Shown here: piece by piece, positions 1 through 8,488 of the stretch
Numbering within the stretch: position 1 is the stretch's first letter
Layout: every line of letters begins with the position of its first letter
From: Flavobacterium laiguense
Lineage (GTDB): Bacteria > Bacteroidota > Bacteroidia > Flavobacteriales > Flavobacteriaceae
Direction of reading: 5' to 3'
Assembly (NCBI RefSeq): GCF_003097655.1
Contig: NZ_QCZH01000003.1
Span: forward strand, 124,001-188,000
DNA length: 64,000 nucleotides
Made by a program: the position numbers and the translations under genes
Notes under the pieces: model-generated
The model's database searches: none
Told to the model about the DNA's origin: nothing
What the model saw: only the letters and a program-made list of their open reading frames with translations

Positions 1-45
1 TGCTTTGACATGTTCCCTAAATTCAACAACTATGAAACCGACTGA
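1..45 (+). CDS. C-terminal tail of an upstream gene, probably another tyrosine recombinase (partial)
   Basis: The frame entering at base 1 stays open for 14 codons and stops with TGA at 43-45, overlapping the ATG of the next recombinase at 32 by 14 bases. Overlapping recombinase genes are known from recombinase-in-trio (RIT) elements, so this is probably the end of the middle recombinase. Only 14 residues are visible, so the identity is inferred from position alone. Confidence 0.4.
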   Translation, partial: CFDMFPKFNNYETD

Positions 46-1045
46 TTTTTCAAAGTATATATCCGATTTTATATCAAGGTATCTGCCCAATGAAAGAGGT
101 GCAAGTATCAATACAATAATATCTTATCGAGACGCCATTGTTTTGCTTTTAGTTTTTATTCAGGATCAGAAACAAATTAAGCTTGAGAAAATAACACTTG
201 ATAAGATTAAGAAAGAAACAGTGATTGAGTTTTTAGATTGGATTCAAAAAGAACGAAAATGCAGTAATTCAACACGAAACTCACGCTTGGCGGCAATTCA
301 TTCTTTCTACAAGTATTTGCAATACGAAAGCTTAGAAAATTTGCATGAAAGCCAAAAAATTCTATCGATCAAACTTAAGAAAATCGAACAGAAAAGTGTG
401 AACTATCTAACCATAGATGGGATAAAATTACTTTTAGAGCAACCTGATTTAACAACTAGTAGAGGTCGCCGTGATCTGGCACTTCTTGCTTTAATGTATG
501 ATAGCGGAGCGAGAGTACAAGAAATTATTGATTTGACTCCTGCTATGTTACGCCTTAACAAACCGTGTACTATTAAGCTTATTGGAAAGGGAAATAAGGC
601 ACGCTTAGTACCAATGCTGGAAATGCAAACACAACATCTCATTCAATATATCAAAGAACATCGGCTGAATGATCTTTCCGCTAATATGTGTCCTCTTTTT
701 TTTAATAGCAGAAAGGAAAAACTTACCCGTGCTGGAATCAATTATATTCTTCAGAAATACAGTAATGCCGTCAGGGCAAAAAATAAAATGATGATTCCTG
801 ATAAAATCAGTTGTCATTCCCTTAGACATTCTAAAGCGATGCACTTACTACAGGCTGGAGTGAACCTTATTTACATCCGTGATATACTCGGACATGTATC
901 AATACAAACTACAGAGATTTATGCGAGGGCAGACTCCAAACAGAAACGGACAGCATTAGAAAAGGCATACGTTAATATGAATCCAGATGAAGAGCCCGTG
1001 TGGACGACAGACTACAATTTGATTAGCTGGCTCAAACGATTCTAA
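32..1045 (+). CDS. Tyrosine site-specific recombinase, probably third gene of a recombinase-in-trio element
   Basis: This 337-residue tyrosine recombinase cuts and rejoins DNA through a 3'-phosphotyrosine. The N-terminal SAM-like core-binding domain covers about residues 10-105. The catalytic domain shows Arg161 (GARVQE), His262 and Arg265 (HSLRHS), His288 (LGHVS) and the nucleophile Tyr297 (EIYAR), so the active site looks complete. I chose ATG at 32; the same frame also offers an upstream TTG at 5. The start overlaps the end of a preceding frame, and a 14-bp inverted repeat follows the stop. Both fit the last gene of a recombinase-in-trio element, whose other genes lie outside the window. 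A lone XerC/D-like integrase is the alternative. Confidence 0.85.
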   Translation: MKPTDFSKYISDFISRYLPNERGASINTIISYRDAIVLLLVFIQDQKQIKLEKITLDKIKKETVIEFLDWIQKERKCSNSTRNSRLAAIHSFYKYLQYESLENLHESQKILSIKLKKIEQKSVNYLTIDGIKLLLEQPDLTTSRGRRDLALLALMYDSGARVQEIIDLTPAMLRLNKPCTIKLIGKGNKARLVPMLEMQTQHLIQYIKEHRLNDLSANMCPLFFNSRKEKLTRAGINYILQKYSNAVRAKNKMMIPDKISCHSLRHSKAMHLLQAGVNLIYIRDILGHVSIQTTEIYARADSKQKRTALEKAYVNMNPDEEPVWTTDYNLISWLKRF

Positions 1046-1050
1046 TAATT

Positions 1051-1126
1051 TTATGTAAAGCAATCGAGTGATATTTTTTCATAAACCATTGACTTTATAC
1101 TAGATATAGCCAATTGCTTTACATAA
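1051..1126. repeat. 14-bp perfect inverted repeat at the end of the recombinase element
   Basis: The arm ttatgtaaagcaat at 1051-1064 recurs as its exact reverse complement at 1113-1126, with 48 bases between. It follows the recombinase stop directly and ends just before ssb coding sequence resumes near 1144. Paired recombinase-binding arms at element ends are expected for tyrosine recombinase transposons. The left end of the element is outside the window, so it is not known whether this is the outermost repeat. Confidence 0.65.
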
Positions 1127-1143
1127 TATTTTACTTTGCATAA

Positions 1144-1518
1144 ACAGCAGATGCCGTAGTTCACAAAGTGAGCAACGACAAACAGGTGGTCAATTTTAGC
1201 ATCGCTATCAATGACAATTACAAACCCAAAGGAAGCACCGAGGTAAAGGAAATTGTAACCTATATCAATTGCTCCTACTGGCTCAGTGCAAAAGTCGTCG
1301 AATGGTTAAAAAAAGGAGCGTTGGTAGAACTCTTCGGGCGCATTGGTTTGAATGTTTATAGCAATTCCGAGGGCAAAGCGTTTGGCAGTCTGACATTTCA
1401 CACCAACAACATCAAGATTTTGGTATTTGCAAAAAAAGCAGAACAGACAGAAAATAGAGCAGCGCATCCAGCAGTACAAGGAACGACTTTAGAAACAGCA
1501 GACGACCTGCCTTTTTAA
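1144..1518 (+). pseudogene. ssb: Single-stranded DNA-binding protein, 5'-truncated by the recombinase element
   Basis: Single-stranded DNA-binding proteins coat exposed ssDNA during replication and plasmid transfer. The reading frame is open from 1144, just after TAA at 1141. Its first residues (TADAVVHKVSNDKQVVNFSI) match the region that normally follows an MN-ITGRLT start in this family, so about the first eight residues are missing. The OB-fold body and the acidic DDLPF tip at the C-terminus are present. A GTG at 1168 could restart translation of a 116-residue product, but it would lack the first beta strand. DUF932 and PRTRC-like sequence follow, as in conjugative elements of Bacteroidota. 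The truncation coincides with the end of the recombinase element, so insertion is the likely cause. Confidence 0.75.
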
Positions 1519-1556
1519 TCAAAAAAATTTTAATAATCACTTAAAACTTTAACATC

Positions 1557-2618
1557 ATGGCACACAATATAAATTACAACGAGCAAACAGAGAAACACAG
1601 TTTTTTTAGCGTAAAGGAAAAAGCATGGCACAATTTAGGTCAAATCATACAGGACTATCCGACAAGTGCAGAAGCAATTGGACACGCAGGATTGGATTAT
1701 GAAGTGGAAAAACGCAAGCTCTTTACACCTTGCTTACAGGAAATCAGTTTAAATGGCGAAACCATCCACAATCAAATCGAAGTACCCAATTACTTTAGTA
1801 CCGTACGCACGGATAACAATACTGTATTAGGTGTAGTGGGTAAAGAGTATCAAATTGTACAAAACAGGGATGCCTTTTCTTTTTTCGACAGTATTGTGGG
1901 CGGTGACGGAATCCTATACGAAACCGCAGGTGCTTTGGGCAAAGGGGAGCGCACATTTATAACGGCTAAATTACCCGATTATATTCGGGTTGGTAACGAC
2001 GATTTGATTGAAAAATATCTTTTCCTTACCACTTCACACGACGGAAGCGGAAGTATAACTGCCGCCTTTACTCCCATACGCATTGTATGTGCCAATACCC
2101 TTAATGCCGCAATGCATAACAAAACCAATACAGTACGCATTCGCCATACGTCCAATGCCAAACAGCGTTTGGAACAGGCTCACAAAGTTATGGGGATATC
2201 TGATATGCTTTCTGCACAAATGGAAACCATTTTCAACGATTGGACAAAAGTACGCATCACGGACACCGAAGTAAAAAAACTGATACAGTCCGCCCTAGTT
2301 CCCAACAAAGAAGTATTAAAAACCATACAAGAGGGCAAGGAAAACGAACTCTCTACCTGTTTTAACAACATGGTAGATAGTGCCTTTGAATATGCTATGA
2401 GCGACCCTACCCAATTAATGGATACAACTAAAGGAACGTTATTCGGGGCGTATAATGCTGTAACGGGTTACTTTCAGAATGTTAGAAATTACAAGGATGA
2501 TGAAGCCAAACTAACCTCTCTTTTGATGGGGGGCACGGGACAAATACGCACGCAGTCAGCTTTTAATCTATGTTTGGATTTTGCCAATAAAGGTGCTAAT
2601 GGACTGATCCTTAATTAA
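1557..2618 (+). CDS. DUF932 family phage/plasmid-associated protein
   Basis: This 353-residue protein resembles the DUF932 (TIGR03299) family, which is found on plasmids, phages and integrative conjugative elements. Its biochemical role is unknown. The N-terminal AWHNLG segment, the central TAAFTPIRIVCANTLNAA motif and the C-terminal GTLFGAYNAVTGYFQN stretch are family hallmarks. The length is normal and the frame is intact. It follows ssb by 38 bases and precedes a PRTRC-E-like remnant, the order seen in Bacteroidota mobile elements. It is therefore probably a leftover of an integrated conjugative element. Confidence 0.8.
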   Translation: MAHNINYNEQTEKHSFFSVKEKAWHNLGQIIQDYPTSAEAIGHAGLDYEVEKRKLFTPCLQEISLNGETIHNQIEVPNYFSTVRTDNNTVLGVVGKEYQIVQNRDAFSFFDSIVGGDGILYETAGALGKGERTFITAKLPDYIRVGNDDLIEKYLFLTTSHDGSGSITAAFTPIRIVCANTLNAAMHNKTNTVRIRHTSNAKQRLEQAHKVMGISDMLSAQMETIFNDWTKVRITDTEVKKLIQSALVPNKEVLKTIQEGKENELSTCFNNMVDSAFEYAMSDPTQLMDTTKGTLFGAYNAVTGYFQNVRNYKDDEAKLTSLLMGGTGQIRTQSAFNLCLDFANKGANGLILN

Positions 2619-2624
2619 CCAATT

Positions 2625-2651
2625 GATACAGGCAGTAAACCTGCCTGTATC
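2625..2651 (+). terminator. Terminator-like hairpin after the DUF932 gene
   Basis: An 11-bp perfect stem, gatacaggcag (2625-2635) with ctgcctgtatc (2641-2651), encloses a 5-base loop 6 bases after the DUF932 stop. The downstream T-tract is weak (ttcttt), so it may be an mRNA-end stabiliser rather than a strong terminator. Confidence 0.6.
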
Positions 2652-2691
2652 TTCTTTACAATTTAAAGTTCAATCAATAAAAATTAAAAAT

Positions 2692-2820
2692 ATGGATTTC
2701 TTTTAATCCCTAATCGCCTTGCAGGTAGCAGGCGACTGGAAAATAAACATAGCTAAAGAAACTGCGGATAAACTCATTGTGTCTGTATTACTTTTTAATG
2801 ACAAAAGTCACAGCCCATAA
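2692..2820 (+). pseudogene. Remnant of a PRTRC system protein E gene
   Basis: ATG at 2692 opens a frame reading MDFF, a TAA stop, then SLIALQVAGDWKINIAKE and VSVLLFNDKSHSP before a second stop. I recognise this as the beginning of PRTRC protein E, a component of a Bacteroidota mobile-element cluster associated with ThiF and ubiquitin-like proteins. The in-frame stop at codon 5 and the loss of everything after codon 42 make it non-functional. It follows ssb and DUF932, as expected. The assignment rests on remembered family sequence. Confidence 0.5.
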
Positions 2821-2837
2821 TGGAGAGCTAATGCCCG

Positions 2838-2882
2838 CCGCCGAGCAATTGTTCTTCCTGCGTAAGAACAATTGCTCGGCGG
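2838..2882. repeat. Perfect 19-bp GC-rich hairpin
   Basis: The arms 2838-2856 and 2864-2882 are exact reverse complements around a 7-base loop (cctgcgt). The surroundings (about 2831-2960) are far more GC-rich than the neighbouring DNA. There is no T-tract, so this is not a simple terminator. It directly follows the truncated PRTRC-E remnant and could be a single-strand recombination or transfer structure, or an element-end scar. Confidence 0.7.
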
Positions 2883-2982
2883 TTGACGGCGGTTACGAAC
2901 GATTGCCCAGAACATGCCCCAGTCTGTCGACTATACGGCAGTTCAAGCAATCCGTCGCGATTTTATTTTTTTAATATTAAGC

Positions 2983-3600
2983 TAGACATTTTGACAACCA
3001 TACTTTCAGAAAAAAACGAATCAAACCTCATTTTTTTTCATGTTACTTATTTTATATCAGAACATAATCTAGTATTAGGTCTTCTTTTTAAAGTATTCCC
3101 GCTTTATTTTAACGACTTCATAACTATCTAGTTCTTAAAGCAATTCCTTAAATGGAACGCTTTTTTATAAAAGAATCGTTTTAGTAGCAGTGAATATAAG
3201 AGGTATTTACAAGTGCAAAAGTAACTCATATAAGTGAAAAAAGGAAGTTTAAAGCCCGTTTTGTTATTCAAATGAGCGAATACTTTCATCACCATTAAAA
3301 TAATAAAAATAAGAAAAAGAGTATTTATTCACTACTCTTTATGTTCAAAATAGCTCTTTAAAAAGTGTCAAAGAGAATCCTGCGGACTCTTGATGTCTTA
3401 ATTCGTTAGAATAAATAGGGGATGTCTATAAGCAATTGAATATAGATGCCTTAATTTGGCATCTATATACTTTGTACCAATCTCAATTTTTAATAAAAAA
3501 AAATGTTAATTAATATTTTATGAGTCCAACTTAAGAAACTAAGTAAAAAAGAGACAACAAACTCTCAAGGATAATTTGGTATATTCAGATGCCTTAAGTT
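2983..3600. other. Non-coding AT-rich spacer
   Basis: I see no convincing gene in this stretch. It contains a 10-bp palindrome (tatagatgcc at 3441-3450, ggcatctata at 3458-3467) directly overlapping the first copy of the CTATATACTT motif. Confidence 0.5.
3461..3480 (+). promoter_or_regulatory. CTATATACTT-type motif, copy 1
   Basis: The sequence ctatatactttgtacca at 3463-3479 resembles four further copies at 4427, 4478, 8127 and 8251. It overlaps the right arm of a 27-base palindrome (3441-3467). Probably a DNA-binding site; the protein that binds it is unknown. Confidence 0.4.
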
Positions 3601-3601
3601 T

Positions 3602-4354
3602 CTATAGACTACTTTTAACAACATCATAAATAATAGCGAGTAAAATAGGAAAAAAGATAGTCGCCATGAGCCACTTCATATTGTTTCTTTTTTTTGTGGC
3701 TAATTGAAGATATTCTGGTCCTGTTTGTAATTCTACTGATGGCCACAGTTTTTCAATGTAAGCATGAAGCCCAAAAGCTGCACTGGCAGATAATATTGGA
3801 ACACCAATAACATAAAGTGTTGCTAGAAGCTCATATTGTGTTTTTTCAAAATGGACAAGCCTGAAGTATTCAACATTAAATAGGACAAAAACTGCAGATA
3901 TTATCCAGCCACTAAATCTGTCTTTAAACTTTGATTGGTTTTCTGCATTATTTATAATTTCTGATAATCTACTTAATACTCCATTTACCCAATTAGGTTC
4001 ATCTCCACTAACTGAAATAAAGTTTTCTGAGTTTTCATCATTTATTAAATGCACCATTTGTACCTCAATATTCTTTGAATTGTCTTTTGTATAAAACCTC
4101 ATAACAACTTTTCTAACAACTCTGCTTTCAATAATCTGATTTTCTGTGAAAATTTCATTGGATTGACTTTCAAAAGATGTATTATCAGTCGCATCAACTG
4201 AATAGATTATATAGTGGTCAATTGTTTCATTAGTGCTCAGCGATTTAATTTCTTGTTCAATTATATTGGATAAATCTCTAATTATTTTAGGCGTGATTCT
4301 TTTAAAATTAAATACCAGACGTCTTTTCTCACGAATTATATTGTTTTTCATCAT
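3602..4354 (-). CDS. Hypothetical membrane protein with a soluble N-terminal domain
   Basis: I do not recognise this 250-residue protein. Residues 1-150 are hydrophilic and predicted cytoplasmic or extracytoplasmic. The C-terminal third carries hydrophobic segments at about residues 153-170, 180-200 and 228-246 (GWIISAVFVLFNVEYF, LLATLYVIGVPILSASAAFG, WLMATIFFPILLAIIY). The start is a double ATG, so the first residue is ambiguous by one. It is transcribed away from the cytochrome c peroxidase gene, with two CTATATACTT motifs between them. No function is proposed. Confidence 0.6.
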   Translation of the reverse strand: MMKNNIIREKRRLVFNFKRITPKIIRDLSNIIEQEIKSLSTNETIDHYIIYSVDATDNTSFESQSNEIFTENQIIESRVVRKVVMRFYTKDNSKNIEVQMVHLINDENSENFISVSGDEPNWVNGVLSRLSEIINNAENQSKFKDRFSGWIISAVFVLFNVEYFRLVHFEKTQYELLATLYVIGVPILSASAAFGLHAYIEKLWPSVELQTGPEYLQLATKKRNNMKWLMATIFFPILLAIIYDVVKSSL

Positions 4355-4426
4355 ATACGATTTAAGACAAATATATTAATTTAAGTCTTTATAAATCTTT
4401 TGGATTGGGTTATATTGATAAGGGAA

Positions 4427-4495
4427 CTATATACTTCAATACACCAAAAAAATTAATCTATTAAATATATTAGGCAACTATATACGTTAGTATTT
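4427..4495 (+). promoter_or_regulatory. CTATATACTT-type motifs, copies 2 and 3
   Basis: ctatatacttcaatacacc lies at 4427-4445 and ctatatacgttagtattt at 4478-4495, 51 bases apart in the same orientation. They sit between the divergent membrane-protein gene and the cytochrome c peroxidase gene, where a regulator of either could bind. Confidence 0.45.
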
Positions 4496-4694
4496 AATTG
4501 GATAAATTTTCGATGCAGAAATTAGCAACCCAGTATTTACAAGGGATTTCAGATTTTGAGGTAAAAATAGGATGCGAATCTGAAAAAAATAAAGCAAAAT
4601 CTTATCCAAAAAAACATTTTTTTTTGTAAAATATTGAAATTCAATACTGTTAAAATTAATTTAAAAACACTGTTAATATTTAGTCTAAATAAGC

Positions 4695-4725
4695 TTGCTG
4701 GTATAAAAATGGAATTTTATATTTG
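4695..4725 (+). promoter_or_regulatory. Bacteroidota-type promoter of the peroxidase/receptor operon
   Basis: TTG at 4695-4697 and TATATTTG at 4718-4725 are separated by 20 bases, matching the TTG-N19-TAnnTTTG promoter of Bacteroidota. The ATG of the peroxidase gene follows 28 bases downstream. Confidence 0.6.
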
Positions 4726-4753
4726 CGCCATTATTTTTAATTATTCCAAATAA

Positions 4754-5851
4754 ATGAATAAAAAATACTTATTAATTAGCACTGTAGCTTTAATAATGCT
4801 ATCCAGTTGTACTGATGATTCCGAATATGTACCTGTTGTTAGTAATAAAATAACAATCGGGAAATTAATTTTCTTTGATAAAAACCTGTCCAATCCTATC
4901 GGTCAAGCATGTGCTTCTTGTCACGCACCAGAAACTGGCTTTAGCGATCCTTTGCACAGAGACATTTCGGAAGGTGCTGTAACAGGTGCTTTCTCAAACA
5001 CCAATTCTCCAAATTTAGCTTACAATGTATTTTCTCCGGAGCGTACCTATAATACTAAGGATGAAACTTATATTGGAGGCCTTTTTCTTAATGGACGATC
5101 CCCAAATTTACAAGAGCAACTCAGGCATCCTTTTATTAATCCAGTAGAAATGAACAATGCGGATATTGCAGATGTTATTTCAAAAATAAAAAAGGCATCC
5201 TATTATTCCGAAATAGAAAAAGAATACGGTATGGCAAAGTCTGACGAGGAATTAATGTCTTATGTTGCGGATGCCTTAGCTGCTTTCGAAACATCAAAAG
5301 AAGTAAATTCTTTTACCTCAAAATTTGATTATTTCAACAAGCAGTTGATCAAATTTACGGATGATGAAAAGAAAGGATTAGCCGTTTTTCAAGGAAAAGG
5401 AAAATGTGCACAATGTCACGTTTTAGAGCCAGACGAAAGAACAGGTAAAATTTTGTTTACGGATTTTAGTTATGATAATATAGGAGTACCTAGAAACGAA
5501 AAAAATCCATTCTACAACCAATCTACAGCTGTAAATCCTGCAGGAGTCAACTTTATTGATTTGGGTATTGGAGCTATTGTTTCGCAACCTGAACACAACG
5601 GAAAATTTCGAGTTCCCACGTTACGAAACATTGCTATTTCAGCCCCTTACTTTCATAACGGATCCTTTAAAACATTAAAAGAAGTCATTCATTTCTATAA
5701 TGTTCGTGATGTAAATCCAAGCGAATTTGCTACTCCAGAAGTCCTTGAAAACGTAAATAGAGACGAATTAGGTAATTTAAAAATGACTGCCCAGGAAGAA
5801 AGTCAACTAGAAGTATTTCTTGAAACTCTTACCGATCATTACCGAAAATGA
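4754..5851 (+). CDS. Di-haem cytochrome c peroxidase family lipoprotein
   Basis: This 365-residue protein belongs to the MauG / bacterial di-haem cytochrome c peroxidase family. The signal peptide ends in a lipobox (LSSC, Cys19), which predicts a lipid-anchored periplasmic or surface protein. Two haem-binding motifs are present, CASCH at 53-57 and CAQCH at 218-222, and FRVPTLRN followed by APYFHNGSFKTL is the usual C-terminal signature. It is followed 26 bases later by a FecA-like TonB receptor. In Bacteroidota such pairs are often linked to iron or haem uptake, and the enzyme may oxidatively process the ligand rather than remove peroxide. The substrate is inferred. Confidence 0.85.
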   Translation: MNKKYLLISTVALIMLSSCTDDSEYVPVVSNKITIGKLIFFDKNLSNPIGQACASCHAPETGFSDPLHRDISEGAVTGAFSNTNSPNLAYNVFSPERTYNTKDETYIGGLFLNGRSPNLQEQLRHPFINPVEMNNADIADVISKIKKASYYSEIEKEYGMAKSDEELMSYVADALAAFETSKEVNSFTSKFDYFNKQLIKFTDDEKKGLAVFQGKGKCAQCHVLEPDERTGKILFTDFSYDNIGVPRNEKNPFYNQSTAVNPAGVNFIDLGIGAIVSQPEHNGKFRVPTLRNIAISAPYFHNGSFKTLKEVIHFYNVRDVNPSEFATPEVLENVNRDELGNLKMTAQEESQLEVFLETLTDHYRK

Positions 5852-5877
5852 TTTTTTATACTACAAAAACCACAAAT

Positions 5878-8052
5878 ATGAATTTCAATAAAATAATGTT
5901 TACCCTTCTTGCTTTAGCTGGATTACAAACAATCAAAGCACAAGAAAACACTGAAAACTCCCTGAAAGAAGTTATTGTCAAAGGCTTTAAAACCGTAAAT
6001 GGTATAGGTCACTTGCCCGATAGTAAAGACGGAATCATTTATGCTGGTAAAAAAAGTGAAATCATTCTTGTTGACAGTCTCGATGCCAATAAAGCAGTCA
6101 ATAATACCAGACAAATACTAGGAAGAATTCCAGGTTTAAATATTGTAGAAACAGAAAGTAGCGGGTTTACCGCCAACGGAATTGCAACACGTGGACTTAA
6201 CCCTTCCCAAAGTGTAGAAATGAACACCAGACAAAATGGCTACAACGTTAGTGCTGATATTTATGGTTATAATGAATCGTATTACATTCCACCAATGGAA
6301 GCTGTCAATCGCATCGAATTGGTTCGAGGTGCTGCATCGTTGCAATTTGGTTCACAATTTGGCGGTTTAGTCAATTATGTCACCAAAGATGCCCCAAAAA
6401 ACAAACCATTTGAATTTATTACTTCACAAACAATAGGAAGCTATGGGTTGTTTAATTCCTTTAATTCTGTTGGTGGAAACTATAAAAAATTAAGTTACTA
6501 CGGCTTTTTACAATACCGAAATATGGAAGGCTACAGACCCAACAGTCAGCAATCGCAAGTTTCTGGATTTGGAAAAATACAATACAACCATTCTGAAAAA
6601 TTAAATTTTGGTGTTGAATATTCTTTGCTTCGAAATAAAATAAAAATGCCAGGTGGATTAACCGACAGTTTATTTTATGCTAATCCAAAAACTTCTACAA
6701 GGGCAAGAAACTGGCTAAAAAGCCCTTGGAATATCATTACGGCTTATGCCAATTATACGCCTACGGAAAACAGCACTTTGAGTGTTAAATCTACCTATTT
6801 ATTTAGCAGTCGTTCTTTGGTTTGGAGAAATGAAGACGGAGGAGCTGGAGCCACAGATGATATAGACCCAATAACGGGAGCATATGTCCCTAGAGAAGTA
6901 GGTATCGAAAAAATGAACAATACCACAACCGAAGTACGCTATTCCCAAAATTATTATTTGGGGAATCAAAAATCAACTTTTGCTGGCGGTGTCCGTCAAA
7001 GTTATGCTTGGTTTAAACGTCAAGGAGGTGGAGAAGGAACCACAAATAGTGATTTTGACTTATCCATTACGGGCGATTGGGGATATGATTTGGATTTTAC
7101 CACCACAAATCTGGCTCCGTTTGTAGAAAATATTTTTAAAATCACCAAAAATTTCACTATCACTCCTGGCTTCCGATTTGAATATTTAAGAAGTACTGCC
7201 AAAGGGCATAAAGAAGTAGAAGGCGACATTCAAATTACTGATGAAGTTAGAAATAGAACTTTTGCGTTAGCAGGACTTGGATTAGAGTTAAAACCGGGAA
7301 AAAACACAAGTATTTATGCCAATATTAGCCAAGCCTACCGTCCGATAGATTACAGCCAGTTAGAACCTTTTGGAACTAGTTCAAAAATAGATCCTAACCT
7401 GAAAGATTCAAAAGGATTTAATAGTGATTTAGGATACAGAGGAACCATTAGAAACTATCTTAATTTTGATATTGGGGCATTTTATATGGCGTACAACGAC
7501 CGTATCGGGGTAACATTAGCAACCGATCCAATTACTGGGGATTATTATTCTATTCGAAAAAATATCGCCAATAGTGTGCACCAAGGAATCGAAAGTTATA
7601 TAGAGTTTAATATTCTAAAATACTTTAATTCACAATCTGATTTTGGTTTAAGTATTTTCAATTCCTTTTCCTATGTAGATGCCAAATACACTACAGGAGA
7701 GTTTAAAGGAAAAAGAGTCGAAGCAGCAGCCGAAACCACAAACCGTATAGGCTTAATTTTCAGTACTAGTAAATTATCGACCACTTTACAGTACAATTAT
7801 ATTGGAGACTCTTATGGAGATGCTTCCAATGTCATGACTAGCGAAGATCCAGTAGCGGGTCATATTCCTTCGTATACAGTTTTGGACTGGAGTGCTTCCT
7901 ATAAATTAAATAATTTTGCAATCAAGTTAGGTGCCAATAATCTAACTGATAAATCTTATTTCACTCGTAGAACCGATGAATATCCTGGTCCAGGTATTAT
8001 ACCCGCCGTGGGACGAAGTTTCTATCTTGGTTTTACAGCTAAATTTCAATAA
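5878..8052 (+). CDS. TonB-dependent outer-membrane receptor, FecA-like
   Basis: The protein has 724 residues from ATG 5878, where a clear signal peptide begins (MNFNKIMFTLLALAGLQTIKAQ). An earlier in-frame ATG at 5848 overlaps the peroxidase stop and would spoil the signal peptide. A plug domain (about residues 75-180, with RIPGLNIVE and VNRIELVRGAASLQFG) is followed by a 22-strand beta-barrel ending in the aromatic C-terminus YLGFTAKFQ. It imports a ligand energised by TonB. Similarity is to ferric-citrate and siderophore receptors. The adjacent di-haem peroxidase suggests joint handling of an iron or copper compound, but the ligand cannot be read from sequence. Confidence 0.88.
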   Translation: MNFNKIMFTLLALAGLQTIKAQENTENSLKEVIVKGFKTVNGIGHLPDSKDGIIYAGKKSEIILVDSLDANKAVNNTRQILGRIPGLNIVETESSGFTANGIATRGLNPSQSVEMNTRQNGYNVSADIYGYNESYYIPPMEAVNRIELVRGAASLQFGSQFGGLVNYVTKDAPKNKPFEFITSQTIGSYGLFNSFNSVGGNYKKLSYYGFLQYRNMEGYRPNSQQSQVSGFGKIQYNHSEKLNFGVEYSLLRNKIKMPGGLTDSLFYANPKTSTRARNWLKSPWNIITAYANYTPTENSTLSVKSTYLFSSRSLVWRNEDGGAGATDDIDPITGAYVPREVGIEKMNNTTTEVRYSQNYYLGNQKSTFAGGVRQSYAWFKRQGGGEGTTNSDFDLSITGDWGYDLDFTTTNLAPFVENIFKITKNFTITPGFRFEYLRSTAKGHKEVEGDIQITDEVRNRTFALAGLGLELKPGKNTSIYANISQAYRPIDYSQLEPFGTSSKIDPNLKDSKGFNSDLGYRGTIRNYLNFDIGAFYMAYNDRIGVTLATDPITGDYYSIRKNIANSVHQGIESYIEFNILKYFNSQSDFGLSIFNSFSYVDAKYTTGEFKGKRVEAAAETTNRIGLIFSTSKLSTTLQYNYIGDSYGDASNVMTSEDPVAGHIPSYTVLDWSASYKLNNFAIKLGANNLTDKSYFTRRTDEYPGPGIIPAVGRSFYLGFTAKFQ

Positions 8053-8077
8053 ACAGAAGGCTTACATTTCAATTTTT

Positions 8078-8110
8078 AAAACACATTTCCTTTTGAGATG
8101 TGTTTTTTTT
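8078..8110 (+). terminator. Rho-independent terminator of the receptor operon
   Basis: The stem aaaacacat (8078-8086) pairs with atgtgtttt (8098-8106) and runs into a T-tract, 25 bases after the receptor stop. Confidence 0.8.
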
Positions 8111-8126
8111 TATTTCAGAAAGGTAT

Positions 8127-8145
8127 CTATATACTTTGATATACC
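8127..8145 (+). promoter_or_regulatory. CTATATACTT-type motif, copy 4
   Basis: ctatatactttgatatacc, just after the receptor terminator. With the preceding ggtat it forms a quasi-palindrome (ggtat...atacc). Confidence 0.4.
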
Positions 8146-8250
8146 AACAACAAATTCATAATTATATGTCTTGTAAAAATTTAATTCTTAATGTATACAC
8201 TTACTCAATTTAAGTAGAAAAACTAAAAATTATGCAACATTAAAATTTTA

Positions 8251-8268
8251 GTACATTAAAGTATATAG
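8251..8268 (-). promoter_or_regulatory. CTATATACTT-type motif, copy 5 (inverted)
   Basis: The minus strand reads ctatatactttaatgtac. It lies about 240 bases upstream of the response-regulator gene and faces copy 4. Confidence 0.4.
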
Positions 8269-8310
8269 CTACATTCAATTAAATTATTTATAATCAATTG
8301 GTTATTGTTA

Positions 8311-8377
8311 AAAACAGACCAGATGTGTTTTTGACACTTCTGCTCTGTTTTGTGGACCCCTTGATACAAAATTCGAA
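8311..8377 (-). other. Terminator-like hairpin next to a degenerate tRNA-3'-end-like sequence
   Basis: aaaacagaccagatgtg (8310-8326) and cacttctgctctgtttt (8335-8351) form an imperfect stem. On the minus strand it is preceded by GGTTCGAAT, a T-arm-like sequence, at about 8370-8378. The arrangement resembles that at 18531-18590, with about two-thirds identity in the hairpin. I read both as diverged tRNA-end attachment sites. No tRNA body is present. Confidence 0.35.
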
Positions 8378-8488
8378 CCTTTTACTAAAAGATTTGAAGC
8401 TTTTGAGTGAGGTATCAGAAGTTTAAAAACAAATTATTAAAACTGCTAAATTCAATTTTCATTCAAAATTGAATTGTTAACTTGCAGT

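Noticed and set aside
2777..3131. Two short open frames across the GC-rich hairpin
   Set aside because: They cross the inverted repeat and have no start signal or family resemblance.
8311..8377. A complete tRNA gene
   Set aside because: Only a T-arm-like piece and a hairpin are present; no acceptor, D or anticodon arms.
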